Assembly: GCA_033557465.1 (NCBI GenBank)
Contig: CM066043.1
Coordinates: forward strand, 108,986,278 to 109,050,277
Reading direction: 5' to 3'
Origin: Ichthyophis bannanicus
Taxonomy: Eukaryota > Chordata > Amphibia > Gymnophiona > Ichthyophiidae
Length of the DNA stretch: 64,000 nt
The notes below the pieces were generated by a model. That model saw nothing but the letters and a program-made list of their open reading frames with translations. It did no database searches and was not told the DNA's origin. A program made the translations under genes and the position numbers. This document shows, one piece after another, positions 1-10,260 of this stretch. Within the stretch, counting starts at the first letter, position 1; every line of letters begins with the position of its first letter.

Positions 1-318
1 CTGGCAGACTCTCTGGTCTGGTGGCAGTCTCTCCAGTGTCTTGAGGCAGGCATGCCTTTTCAGGCTCCAAACCTCACCACAGACTCCTTCCTGCTTGACT
101 GGGGAGCCCACTGTTGGGAGCTCCGCACCCAGGCAGCTGGTCACTAGATGAGAGCACCCAGAAGATCAACCTCCTGGAGCTGCGGGTGATATACTTAGCC
201 CTGTGAGCTTTTTGCCACCACCTGCGGCACCAGCTGGTGTTGGTCCAGATGGACAACCAGGTGGCGATGTTCCCTGTTCACAAACAGGGTGGCACGGGAT
301 CTCATGTCCCCTCCTCTT
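1..318 (+). pseudogene. DIRS copy I-a, RNase H fragment (left part)
   Basis: The plus strand encodes remnants of the RNase H domain of a family I DIRS RT ORF. Conceptual translation shows a 'DSFLLDWGAHC' block (normally TDASLLGWGAHC) near 75-110, an 'LLELR'-like block near 170-190 and 'VQMDNQVAMFPVHKQGG' (normally VQTDNQVAMFYVNKQGG) near 240-290. In-frame stops interrupt it, for example the tag in 'cactagatgag' at about 143. The domain resumes at about 3808 after an L2-like LINE carrying a hAT element. The 5' half of this copy lies outside the window. It is clearly non-functional. Confidence 0.85.
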
Positions 319-336
319 CCTCCATTCTCAGTCTGT
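319..336 (+). mobile_element. Short 5' stub of L2-like LINE, split by hAT
   Basis: About 18 bases between the DIRS RNase H sequence and the hAT terminus appear to belong to the same L2-like LINE that continues at 2964. Joining the two sides gives an uninterrupted RT C-terminal reading that runs into the conserved 'ARNLGVIFD' block. The left boundary is approximate. Confidence 0.45.
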
Positions 337-2963
337 CAGGGGTCGGGAATCTTTTTCTCTGAGAGAGCCATGAACACCACATATTTTTAGAAGTAAATCT
401 TTGAGAGCCATAGGCCTATATTATGTTCAATACCATAAAAACACAAATGTATGCATTTTGTGTACAGTGTAATTTCAACACAAAGTACAAAATGTCTCTG
501 AATAACATAACATTGTTATGCTGTTGCTAATAAATGATGAGTATTTCTTACCCTTAATGCGACCTCTGGTGCTGCATGGCTTTGCTGATGGCTTTGTAGT
601 CTGGTTCATACGTGGTGAGGTTGAGCTTCATGCAGGCGTTGAGACTTCCATCAGTTAAACGTGATCGCAGGTTGGTCTTAATGTTCTTTAGGTGTGAGAA
701 AGACTGCTCGCATGCATACGTAGAGCCAAACATTGTCAGTACAGCAATACTCACGCGCTGCAGTGTGTGGTATGTAACGGGAAGCGCTTTCCAAGTTCTG
801 ACAATCAGCTGGTCTGCTTGTTGAAGATATTTCATTTCTGCCCACTTGTGTTGGCTCGCCAACTCTGCTTGCTGTCGTGCAAGTCTTTCCAAATCTTCAT
901 TCAGTGACTTAAACTTATTCACCCACATGTCTGAGGCTTTCAGGTCAGCAGCTTGTAGCTCAAAATTTCTGACGGAGACACCAGGGATGCAGCTCAGGTC
1001 AGTGCTGTCCACTGCACACTCGTGTGGATGGGTGATGAACTTAAAAAAACAAGTGTGCTCACGAAATTCTCCAAAGCGTGCTTTGAATGACTGCAGGAGA
1101 TTAGATGTGAAGCCTGCCAGCTGTTGAAGATTAAGTTGTTGAGCAGGGTCTCTTGATGTGCATGCATCTCTGAACTCTCCCAGTTTTTCAAAGTGCAGTA
1201 AACGACCTGTTCCAATGTCGGCAATGAAGAGTTCAAGCTTGTTTTCAAATACAAACACTGCTTGTTGCAGGGATAAGACTGTATTTCCAACGCCTTGCAT
1301 TTTCACATTGAGCTGATTTAGATGTTCAGTCATGTCTACGAGATAATAGAACTTCAGGAGCCATTCAGCGTCAGCTAACTCGGGATGCTCGACATTCTTC
1401 ATCTCAAGAAAAGTCCGGATTTCGCTCAGACAAGCCGCAAATCGGCTGAGCACCTTCCCCCTTGACAACCGACGCACGTTGCTGTGCAGAAGCAGACCAG
1501 GATAATTATTCCCAACCTCATCAAGCAGTGTTTTAAACTGGCGATCATTTAATACTCGGGCAACAATAAAATTGACTACCCGAACCACCAGCGACATCAC
1601 CTCACCAAGCTGCTCATCACACATCTGAGCACAAAGCGCCTCCTGATGTAGAATGCAATGAAAGCTTATAATGCGTCTGTTTTCATGCTCACAAAGAAGA
1701 GCGACGAATCCTCTGTTTTTCCCCACCATGCATGGAGCACCATCAGTACACACACAAACAAGTTTATCCATCGGTAGATTTTTTGCTTTAGCGAACTCAA
1801 TGAAGGACTCGAATAAATCCTGCCCTCTTGTTGTGCCTTCCATAGGCAAAACAGCAAGACTTTCCTCATGTAGTGTGTTACCAACAACATACCTTGCAAT
1901 CACGCTGAACTGTGATAAATTACTGACGTCTGTTGACTCGTCCAAGGCAAGAGAAAAAAACGGTGCCGCATGTATGTCCTTCACTTGCATTGCCTCAATT
2001 TGACTTGACATCATGATGCTACGATCGTGAACAGTTCTTGCAGACAGAGGCATGTCTTTTATCCGTTTTAATTATTTTGTCTTTATCCGAAAAGTCATCA
2101 AAACGTTCATTGGCAACATCAAGCATGAATGCTTTGGTATACTCCCCATCTGTGAATGGCTTTCCGTTTCTCACAATAGCTAAAGCGCCAGCAAAGCTAG
2201 CTGAATTCCAGTCACCTTGTTGGGTCCAAACACGGAGTTGCTGCTGACTAGCTTGCACTCTTGAGAGCAGTTCTCGACATGCTTTTTTCCTGCTGTCTCC
2301 CGCAGGATATTTCGATGCAAATGCAGAATGGCGTGTCTTGAAGTGTCGCTTAACATTTGATTGTTTCATAGATGCAATTTTATCGTTGCATATTAGACAC
2401 ACTGCAGAACCCGTTCTCTCCACAAAAGCAAATTCTTCTGTCCATTCCTGCTGAAAAGTACGATACTCATCGTCTCTCTTTCTTTTAGCCATCTTGTCAA
2501 AAGGGTTTCTAAAGTTAGTTAGCTGACAACGCGATTGAAATAAAAGTTAAGTTTCTGATCTCACGACAAGCCGCAGAAATCACTGCAAACCGGCTTTTTA
2601 TTTCGCGCTTTTTTTCGGCACGTGAAGGAGTATAGGGGTGGCTACTCTTGCAGCCTGATTTGAATTTGGAGGTAAGGCAAGAGTTATTTCTCTTTAATAA
2701 GTGCATTGCGCGGCAGCACAACGAACATATGGTTGCAATATTTCTGCCATTTAGGTCAGTGCAGTTTATCTCCCTTAACACTTCTGATGCTCAGCTGCAG
2801 TAGACTTTAACTCATTTGTAGAAAGGAATTTTGATATGCAATGAATATGTAGATCAAAAGAGTATAAAGAAACATTTTTTTTAGTTAAAGATTTTTCTGC
2901 GAGCCAGATGCAGCCATCAATAGAGCCACATCTGGCTCGAGAGCCACAGGTTCCCGACCCCTG
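337..2963 (-). mobile_element. hAT DNA transposon, 2.6 kb, near complete
   Basis: The ends are inverted repeats: caggggtcgggaa at 337 and its complement ttcccgacccctg ending at 2963. Such CAGGGGTCGG-type ends are typical of hAT elements. Further in, copies of 'gagccat/gagccac' occur near both ends. The flanks are gtctatgt on the right (2964-2971) and gtctgt on the left (331-336), which looks like a decayed 8-bp target duplication. The element carries one transposase gene on the minus strand and interrupts an L2-like LINE, so it is younger than that LINE. Confidence 0.9.
554..2492 (-). pseudogene. hAT transposase with BED zinc finger, one frameshift
   Basis: The N-terminal part (2492 down to about 2075) begins MAKRKRDDEYRTF and contains a BED-type zinc finger: C-x2-C in 'AVCLICNDK' followed by 'HFKTRH'. 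The C-terminal part (about 2053 down to 554, 499 residues) has the hAT catalytic core ('FFSLALDESTDVS', 'CTDGAPCMVGKNRG') and ends with an hATC dimerisation region ('FGSTYACEQSFSHLKNIKTNLRSRL'-like). The two parts lie in different frames. The break is at an A-rich run near 2070-2080 and looks like a single extra base. Sequence style is closest to the GTF2IRD2/ZBED5/EPM2AIP1-type hAT group; this assignment is from recognition, not a search. Apart from the frameshift, the reading is open for about 650 codons, so this copy is young. Confidence 0.88.
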
Positions 2964-3807
2964 GTCTATGTGAACGGTTCCACTATCCTTCCTGTTCCCT
3001 CAGCCCGCAATCTAGGGGTTATCTTTGATACCTCTCTCTCCTTCTCCGCACATATTCAGCTTGTAGCTAAGACCTGCCACTTCTTTCTCTACAACATTAG
3101 CAAAATCCGCCCCTTCCTCTCCGAGCACACTATCAAAACCCTTATCCACTCCTTAATCTCCTCTCGCCTTGACTACTGCAACCTACTCCTTGCGGGTCTC
3201 CCCGTGAGCCACCACCTTCCCCTTCAATCTTTACAAAATCACGCTGCTCGACTAATCTTCCGCCAGTCTCGCCATGCCCACATCACTCCACTTCTTAAGT
3301 CGCTTCACTGACTCCCTGTCCAATTCCGCATCCAATGCAAGCTTCTCCTACTGACCTATAAATGCATTCACTCTACAGCCCCTCAATACCTCTTATCTTT
3401 TGTGTCTCCCTACGTCCCCTCTCGGAACCTGCGCTCCGCTAGCAAATTACTTTTATCTATGCCTTTCACCCACATTACCAACTCACGACTTCCCTCCTTC
3501 CACCTTGCTGCACCATACGCCTGGAACAGCCTACCTGTGTCTGTACGCCAGGCACCCTCCCTGGCCCTCTTCAAATCCAGATTGAAGACCTACCTCTTTA
3601 CCATTGCTTTCAGATCCTGACTTCCTTCCTTATCTTATGCCTTGCACTGAACTGACTTATGCTCTGTATTACTCTGACTAGATTGTAAGCTCCGATGAGC
3701 ATGACTCTGACGGGCAGGGACTCTTTTGTATATGGGCTGCCTCTTATAGGTCAGCTGTACAGTGCTGCGTGCGTGGCGCTTTATAAGTACTAAATAGTAG
3801 TAGTAGT
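2964..3807 (+). pseudogene. L2-like LINE 3' end (RT C-terminus and 3' UTR)
   Basis: Translation gives the C-terminal part of a non-LTR RT: 'ARNLGVIFDTSLSFSAHI', then 'SRLDYCNLLLAGLP', 'LQNHAARLIF', 'SLHWLPV' (after a stop near 3311), 'APYAWNSLPVSVR' and 'FKSRLKTYLF'. These blocks are typical of the L2 clade. A short 3' UTR contains 'gattgtaagctcc' near 3682 and ends in a (tag)n tail at about 3795-3807, the usual simple-repeat tail of L2. The copy is 5' truncated and carries stops. It sits inside the RNase H region of DIRS I-a and was later entered by the hAT element. Confidence 0.85.
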
Positions 3808-5153
3808 GTCTTCTGTTAGGAGGCATTGGTCCTCTGCTTGTATGTTATCCAACAGGGTATTCTATGGGCAGTATACCTACCATGCCAGAACAACCTGCTG
3901 GCTGACAGGCTGAGCAGAATCATGTATGTCTGTATGTATCCATCCCACGTACGTAGGTTCATTCGTTCCCCACAGGCCCAGCGGTAGGTGGGTCTGATGT
4001 ACGCCTTCCCTGTCTTCCTGCTGCTCCTCCGATTAACAGTGGAGACCTCTATCCTGTTGGGGAACTCTCCGGGACTCCTGTCTCAGGAAGGGGTCTCTCT
4101 TCTGCACCCCAACCTGGGGTTCCTGTTGCTGAAAAGGTGACCCTAGCCCCTTTCATCCTCTCGGGTGAGGTGGAGGAGATCCTGCTGGTCTCTTGCAAGG
4201 CCTCTACTAGGAAAGCTTATGCTCTCAAATGGTGCAAGTTTTCAGCATGGGGTGCTGAACATGGGACTGACCTGTTCTCTTGCCTTGTGGGACTGATGTT
4301 TACAGTACCTTCTCTACCTCTCACAATCCAAGGTTAAGTCTAACTATGTCAGGGTGTACCTCAGTGCCCTGGTTGCAAGCCCCTCTTGGTCCAGCTGCTG
4401 GTGACCCATTTTCTTAGGGGCCTGCTCTTATCAAAGCCCCCGGTTTGCCCTCCGGCAACTGAATGGGACTTTAATGTGGTATTGGGGCAGCTCACTCACC
4501 CACCCTTTAGCCTCTGGCTACTTGCCATTTACGATGTCTCTCTTGGAAGGTGGCATTCCTGGTGCGCTCACCTCTGCTCACAGAGTTAGCAAGCTTCAGG
4601 CCTTAGTAGTGGAGGCTCCTTATACCAGGTTCTACAAGAACAGAGTGGTGCTCTGCATGCACCCTAAATTTCTTTCGAAGGTGGTATCGTCCTTCCATCT
4701 CAACAAGGAAGTGGTACTTCTATCTTCTTTCTGAGATCTCACTCCAGTAGAGCGGAAACGGTCCTTCACACCTTGGACTGTAAGAGGGCTTTGTCCTTCT
4801 ATATCCAACGCACTAAGGGCCTCCACAAGGCCACTCAGCTTTTCATCTCCTATGACCCCAGTAGGCTGGGGAGGCGGTGACCAAGCATGTGCTGTCCACC
4901 TGGGTGGCGGACTGTTATCGCCCTCGCCAATGAGCAGGCAAGGATCCCGCTGGAAGGCCGCATCACGGCGCACTGTGTCAGGGCCATGGTGGCCTTGGTG
5001 GCAAACTTGCGCTTTGTCCCTATGGTGGACATCTGCCGGACAACCACCTGGTCTTCAGTCCATACCTTCACAGCTCATTACTGCCTGGAAAGGGAGTCCT
5101 GACGGGACAGTGCCTTCCGCCAAGCTGTGCTCCTTAATCTTTTCGGGGTTTAG
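3808..5153 (+). pseudogene. DIRS copy I-a, RNase H/methylase-like tail and YR
   Basis: DIRS coding sequence resumes with 'LWAVYLPCQNNLLADRLSRIM' near 3860-3920. The methylase-like segment is mostly lost, with a jump to the end of the RT ORF near 4020. From about 4126 the YR gene follows: 'STRKAYALKWCKFSAW' near 4203-4250, then RT-frame decay, 'AHRVSKLQALVVEAPYTRFYKNRVVL' near 4575-4650 (the box I arginine is kept in 'HRVSKL'), 'AHCVRAMVALVA' (box II HxxR) near 4968-5003, and 'AHYCLERES' with the catalytic tyrosine near 5074-5100. The gene ends at the tag of 5151-5153. Several frameshifts and stops make it dead. Confidence 0.85.
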
Positions 5154-5315
5154 GCAACTCCTTCCCTCTGACCCTTCTGTGTTCAGGCCACCGGAGTGCT
5201 GGTTTTCATTGGACACAGGGGTCCTAATGTAGTCTGTGGACACGGACTAAATTGCTGCTGTGTGAGGGAGCCCGTGTTTGTTCGCTATGGGCTTTCAGTA
5301 GCCTGTAGCTGGGGA

Positions 5316-5605
5316 ATCCCATATGTGAGGACTGACTTCTGCTTGTTCCTGGAGAAAGCGTAGTTACTCATCTGTAACGGATGTTCTCCGGGGATAGCAG
5401 GAATCAATCCTCGCAACCCTCCCTTTTGTCCCTTTTTACCATTTTTTATTTTGCCGTCTTTTAGCTATGTCATCTGACTGAGCAAGATGGCACCCTTGGG
5501 CAGGAAGGGGATGCTTTCACGAGGGCTCTTTTGGTGCCAACGTCACCCATATGAGGACTGATTCCTGCTGTCCTCAGAGAACACCCGTTAAGGTGAGTAC
5601 GCTTT
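5316..5605 (+). repeat. I-a internal complementary region and right ITR
   Basis: The ICR at about 5316-5419 contains 'cccatatgtgaggactgacttctgc' followed by 'gttactcatctgtaac', which are the complements of the left and right ends of the element joined together. The right ITR spans about 5461-5605, contains aagatggcaccc, and ends in a decayed form of the family terminal block (gttaaggtgagtacgcttt). The element end is at the TTT of 5603-5605. This is the most diverged right end of family I in the window. Confidence 0.8.
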
Positions 5606-6145
5606 CTGATCATCTCACTAACAACAACAAACATTCTCCAGTACCAAGCATATTGTGAACTAATACAAAACCTTACAAAAATTCACTGAGTATCTGTAGA
5701 GCAAATCTACCATACCATACCAGCACCAACTTCCAAAACTCGCATAAGGAGCCCATCCAAAAAAAGCATCACTATAAATACTACAGTGGGCCCTGGAACA
5801 TCCAAACACCTTTTTGAAAAGCTGAACAATTCAGATTACTACAGTGCAGATCCATACAAACTCCATGTTAACACCTGGTCTTGGTCACAGACCTTCACCA
5901 AGTACAGAATAAATGACCATAACCTAAAAATAAACACATGTAGATAACTGCAAATCCAAGAAGCCAGATTCTGCATACAATGCAATACCAGAGAAATAGA
6001 AATAGATGCATTTCCATTTACTGAATCAAAATATAAAGATAGCATCAAGTCAGATAATTAAATTGAAAATAAAATTCTCTTTGAACTTTGATGTCTGACA
6101 AGTTTATTCTCTGATTGTGTAGGTCCCAATCTGAGGTTTCTGCTT
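5606..6145. repeat. Unknown dispersed repeat, copy 1
   Basis: This AT-rich, non-coding stretch begins 'ctgatcatctcact' and matches 8012-8850 over most of its length, including 'aagctgaacaa' and 'agtacagaataa'. A shorter third copy lies at 6655-6950. I see no ORF, LTR or terminal inverted repeat. DIRS I-a ends exactly at its start, so I-a probably inserted into it. The class is unknown; a long non-coding 3' UTR of a LINE or a non-autonomous element are possibilities. Confidence 0.6.
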
Positions 6146-6654
6146 TGCTCTATCTCACAGTGATGCAGAGCAATGTGCGGAGACTCACTGCAGCATCATG
6201 TGCATACATTTAGCATACTTTATTTTTAAATGTATATGCCACCCATCTAAAATCCTAGGTGGGTTCTAAACATACACAGGCAATTCAGTATAACGGATGT
6301 TACAATAAAACAAATATAATAAAACATTAATGAAAAGCAGCTTACACAGTTCTCCCCCCCCCCCCCGCCTCAAACCTTTATAAATATCTGCACACCAGAT
6401 TATTGATGAGGAAGGAAGATTATAAAATGAGAAACTAATCTTGGTAGCCATGAATTGAAACGATGGATTGAATTGTGCCAGAGCTGGGAATGTCTGGAAT
6501 TCAGCAGCGGTGAAGCTATTAGGCTACTAAACAGAATTAAACTGATATATTCAGTCTGGCAGCATAAATAATGCAAAACTGCAAATCTCAAAAATAATAT
6601 ATATAATAAAATAATATAATATACCCCCTCCCCCAAAACACCATACTGTTGACC
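6146..6654. other. Non-coding AT-rich spacer with a poly-C run
   Basis: There is no coding potential here. A short segment near 6225-6330 ('tatgccacccatctaaaatcctaggtgggtt') folds on itself and resembles the short 'accgtc...aaggcggt' repeats seen at 18240 and 53545. A poly-C tract lies at about 6354-6367. The rest is AT-rich simple sequence. Confidence 0.4.
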
Positions 6655-6950
6655 TCACCAAGAACCCAGAGTACAGGACCCATAGAGCAAATCTACTATT
6701 CCAAAACAGCACTAACTTTGAAACTCATACCATGTCGAGTGTACCCAGGAAAGGTCAGCACCATAAATATTGCAGTGGGCCCTAGAACATCCATATTCCT
6801 ATTCAGAAAACTGAACAAGCCAGATTACTACAGCTCCCTACATAGAAACTCCATGCTAACAGAACATGTAGCCTCAGTCACACACATGCAGAAGATAGAG
6901 ATATCTTTACCAAGTAGGGAATATGTTAGTACAAACTAAAAACGGACATA
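6655..6950. repeat. Unknown dispersed repeat, copy 3 (partial)
   Basis: This segment shares the succession 'agagcaaatctac', 'cagtgggccc', 'actgaacaagccagattactacag' and 'accaagtag' with the repeats at 5606-6145 and 8012-8850, in the same orientation. It is shorter and more diverged and contains no ORF. Sequence from 6951 to 7228 is AT-rich and shows nothing I can name. Confidence 0.55.
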
Positions 6951-7228
6951 CGTAGTCAGAAAAATGCTTTTACCCATTGCTGTTAGGTTTACAGGATTTC
7001 TTTCCCAGAATCATACTTTATTACAGAGTGAGGAGAGAGAAAGGACTTTCATACACAGGCATCTGCATTGTCAGCAGAAACTAACGTAATGGCTCAGTGC
7101 AAGTAGCATGAGTGCAACTAATGCCACCTCAGTGGATGGCCTTATTTGCACCGGCAGCTGTTTTGCCATGCTGAAATTTGTTAACTGCAGGGGGGTGTAA
7201 TTGCCTCCCTGTAGTTAGCCTATGGCCC

Positions 7229-7515
7229 TGCGTAATCAAACTCTGGAATTCATTACCAGAGTATGCAGTAAAAGCTGTTAGTGTGCTGGGTTTAAAAAAG
7301 GTTTGGACACGTTCCTGGAGGAAAGGTCCATAAACCATTAAAGAGGTCCTGGGAAATCCAGTGCTTGCCCTGGAATAAGCATTGTGGAGCCTGTGTGCCT
7401 TTTTGGGAACATGCCAGGTACTTGTGACCTGAATTGGCCACTGCTGGAAACAGGATACTGGGTTTGATGGACCTTAGTCTGACCCAGTATGGCATTTCTT
7501 ATGTTCATATGTTAC
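7229..7515 (+). mobile_element. CR1-like LINE 3' end fragment
   Basis: The sequence is closely similar to the 3' end of the full-length CR1 at 49660-49943: 'aatcaaactctggaatt', 'gggtttaaaaaaggttt', 'ggaggaaaggtccataaacc', 'attggccactg', 'gatggacctt' and 'gacccagtatggc', ending in the 'cttatgtt' type tail. It encodes only the last residues of the RT ORF ('[22 protein letters not shown]'-like, broken). It is a 5'-truncated copy of about 290 bp. Confidence 0.88.
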
Positions 7516-7551
7516 CAGTGCAGAGCCTAGGAAATATGCTGCTAAATACGC

Positions 7552-7735
7552 CAAACAAGAGGGGCTCAACAGCACCCATGCAGCATCTCCCACTTCCACA
7601 AAAACAAGAGTGACTTGGCACCCCAACACAGCACTTCCCACCCTCTGAAAAACAAGAGGGACTTTGTGACCCCAACACAACACCTCCCACTCCAACATAA
7701 ACACCAAGAAGGGCTTAGCAATCCCACCATAACTC
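7552..7735. repeat. 49-bp minisatellite, nearly four units
   Basis: Units beginning 'acaagagggnct' and containing 'accccaacacagcac..cccac' recur at about 7552, 7601, 7649 and 7698, a spacing of 48-49 bases. The units differ from each other at roughly one base in four. The chance ORFs across it have no homology that I recognise. Sequence from 7736 to 8011 is AT-rich with an A-run near 7988-8001 and holds nothing recognisable. Confidence 0.7.
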
Positions 7736-8011
7736 CTGAAACCGTGCACTGGACCAGCATGGTAGTGTTGTAAATATATATTCTGTAAAAAACAAAGGAA
7801 AATACCAAGATACTTTCACACGAAGGAACTAAGAAAAAGTGAACCACAGCGCAGTTTATAAGACCAAATTATAACTCATTTTATTCTGTTAAATTGCGTT
7901 CTCACTTTTTGAATATACTGCATCCGCAGAAATCTCTCCCTAGACAATGGGTGCGGAGCAGAAGTAGGACATTCACTCAAATATATTAAAAAAAAAAAAA
8001 ATAAATCTGAT

Positions 8012-8860
8012 TCTGATCATCTCACTGACAAACATTTTCCAGTACTAGGCATACTGTGAACTAATATGGCTCAGTGGTTAGGACAGTCTACCTCATGCCA
8101 GAGGGCCGGGGGTTCATTTCCTACACAGGGACAAGCCAACCTCAGGCCAGAGGAACTGGGGTCTCTAGTCTCTTGGCTACTCCTTGTGGCCTTGGGCAAG
8201 CCACTTAACCCTTCATTGCCTCAGGTACGCTTAGATTGTGAGCCCTTTGGGGACAAGGGGATAAAAAGTGCCTTTTATAAATGTAAACTGCTCTGATGCA
8301 CATAGTAAAGGGTGGTATATCAAGTGCCTAAACCATAATCCTAAGATCTACAAGGCCAAATCTACCATATCATATAGCATAAACTTCCAAAACGCATACA
8401 AGGGACCTATCCAGAAAAAAGCACTATAAATACTGCAGCAGGTCCTAGAAAATCCATACATCTATTTGAAAAGCTGAACAAGTCAAATTACTACAGTACA
8501 ATATAGATCCCTATGTACAAACTCCATATTAGCAGAACACCTGGCCTCAGTTACACACTCGGAACACAGATCCTCACCAAGTACAGAATAAGTGACTACA
8601 GCCTAAAGCAAAAATAAAAATATGTAGACCAAAATTAAACTGAAACTTCAGGAAGCCAGACTCCCCATGCAGTGCAACATCAGATAAATAAGAAATGCAG
8701 TTCCCCCCTATACTGCTTAAAATATTAAGATAGCACAAAGTCCAGTCACTAAAATGAAAATAAAATTTATTTTTTCTACCTTTTGTTGTCTGACCATTTT
8801 ATTCTCTGATCAGGCTGGTGCCGATCTGAGGTTTCTGCTTTCCTGCCTTCTCTTAGCTCT
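8012..8860. repeat. Unknown dispersed repeat, copy 2, split by a SINE
   Basis: The outer parts (8012-8065 and 8333-8860) match 5606-6145 in order. The last shared block is 'ttattctctgatc...gatctgaggtttctgct', near 6095-6150 in copy 1 and 8800-8840 here. The match breaks at 8066 and resumes at 8333, which dates the SINE as younger than the repeat. No coding region is present. Confidence 0.65.
8066..8332 (+). mobile_element. tRNA-derived SINE with MIR/L2-like body
   Basis: The 5' part looks like a tRNA head with an A-box-like 'tggctcagtggttagg' at 8067-8082 and a B-box-like 'gggggttcatttcc' at 8107-8120. The middle has 'cttgggcaagccacttaacc', the conserved CORE/MIR-type block. The tail has 'gattgtgagccctttggggacaa', as in L2-mobilised SINEs. 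It interrupts the unknown repeat at 8012-8860. The 70-bp head is not a functional tRNA gene: no cloverleaf can be completed. Confidence 0.75.
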
Positions 8861-8929
8861 CTTTCTATGGTCTATGGTCCATCTGCCATTTCTTATCTCT
8901 TCTTTTGTTTTCTTCACTTCCTTCCATCA

Positions 8930-9786
8930 GCCTATTTCCAGTCCCAGTAACCCTCCCTGGTATCAGCCCCCCCCCCCCCCCAGTACCTTCCACTGTCAAC
9001 TGCCTTGTATTCCCAGGACTGCCTCTAGTGTCCATTCCCTTTCAATCCCCATCCTTTCCCACTATCCAGCCCCTTCTAGTCCAAATACCATTGCAGGTAG
9101 CAGCTCACTTCCGCTCCCAGTGCTGCCAGGCCCCCCCCACCCCGTCAGCCCCCTTCCAGTCACCCTACTCTCTGTCCACCCCCCTTCCAATGCCATCCCC
9201 ACTTGTCAACTCCCTTCCAGTGCCCCTTTCCTTCCAGCCTCCTCCCCATTACCCAGCCCACCTACCAATCCCATCCCCAAGTGTCAGCTCCCTTCCAGTC
9301 CTCCTTCAGTACCATCTCCAGGTATCAGCTCCCTTCGAGCCCCACCGCCCCCCCTACGTGTTTGCTCCTTTCCTGCCCCCTCATTCCCCTGGCCGAACCT
9401 CTCAGCATCTGCTCCCTTCCAGTCCCATCCCCCTGCATCAGCCCATTTGCAACCCTAGCCCCTAGTTTTCTTCCAGAGCCAGCAGTTCTCCCCCCTCCAT
9501 TAGCCCATTTCCAGTCCCAGCCTATTTCTAGTCCTATCCCCCTTTAACAGCCAACTCAGGTCCTAGCACCCCATCAGCTGATTTTCAGTGCTAGCCCCCC
9601 CTAATCAGCCTACTACCAGTCCTAGTCCCTCCCACCAATCAGCCAACTACCCGTTACAGCCCATTTCCAGTCCCAACCCCCCTGATCAGCCCATTACCAG
9701 TCCTAGCCCTCACAATCAGACAATTTCCAATGCTAACCCCTGCCCAGCCTAGTCCATTTTCAGTCAAAGGCCCCCCCTCTCTCCCC
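8930..9786. repeat. C-rich degenerate minisatellite
   Basis: The plus strand is strongly pyrimidine-biased, with units containing 'cagc(c)n...ttccagtcc' about every 25-45 bases and poly-C runs (for example near 8970-8984). Proline/serine-rich ORFs of up to 234 codons exist in all three plus frames; being open in several frames at once is what base composition alone predicts. I treat it as non-coding. It abuts the left arm of the hairpin repeat. Confidence 0.65.
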
Positions 9787-9859
9787 CAGGGAAGAGCTCT
9801 GCAATTGCCTGACCGGCACCCCAGCTTACCTTTGTAGAGTTGTGAGAAGGAACAGCGTT
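9787..9859. repeat. Left arm of a hairpin repeat, split by DIRS I-b
   Basis: Reading the reverse complement of 9787-9859 gives 'aaacgctgttcc', 'acaaaggtaagc' and 'gccggtcaggcaa', which match 15387-15458 almost base for base. The repeat is therefore a large hairpin whose left arm was separated from its centre by the insertion of I-b. See the partner entry at 15280. Confidence 0.8.
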
Positions 9860-10020
9860 TCTCCAGGACCAAGCAGGAAGTCGGTCCTCACTTATGGGTA
9901 ACGTCGGCGCCGACGGAGCCCTCGCGGAGCAATTTTCCCCAGCTTTCAGAGAAAGCCTTTGGGAATTGCAGCGCGCATGCGCGGTCGTCTTCCCGCCCGA
10001 AGGTGCCATCTTAGCCAGTC
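9860..10020 (+). repeat. I-b left inverted terminal repeat
   Basis: The 161-base left ITR is complementary to 15091-15250. It contains the palindrome gtcggcgccgac (9903-9914), an NRF1-like gcgcatgcgc (9973-9982) and gccatctt (10005-10012), a YY1-like core. In DIRS elements the left repeat is expected to hold the promoter; no TATA box is visible. The 5' leader from 10021 to 10260 is non-coding and T-rich. Confidence 0.9.
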
Positions 10021-10260
10021 TTCTTTTTTCCGCGGAGCCCTACAGACGTCCCCGTCTTGTCCCCGCGAAAAAGTTGATTTTCTTCTTTATTTTATCCTTT
10101 TTTCCTTCGGTTCGACGCCGATCTTTTTCCCGCCCAGACTCGTGACGCCGGTCACGAGTCCTCTTACTTTTTTCGGTTTTTTCTGACTTAGTCAGCTTTC
10201 GTTTTCGGTTTTTCCCTGGCAGCCCGGTCTTTTGACCTCGCAGGGGCCCTTTTTCCCCCG

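Noticed and set aside
7552..7735. CRISPR-like spaced repeats
   Set aside because: Units are contiguous and diverged, with no unique spacers, and the genome is a vertebrate one.
8066..8135. Possible tRNA gene from A-box and B-box-like sequence
   Set aside because: No complete cloverleaf or anticodon arm; it is the head of a SINE whose body and tail follow directly.
8754..9547. Three overlapping Pro/Ser-rich ORFs of up to 234 codons
   Set aside because: All three plus frames are open at once in a C-rich minisatellite with poly-C runs; base composition explains this, and no domain or start context supports a gene.
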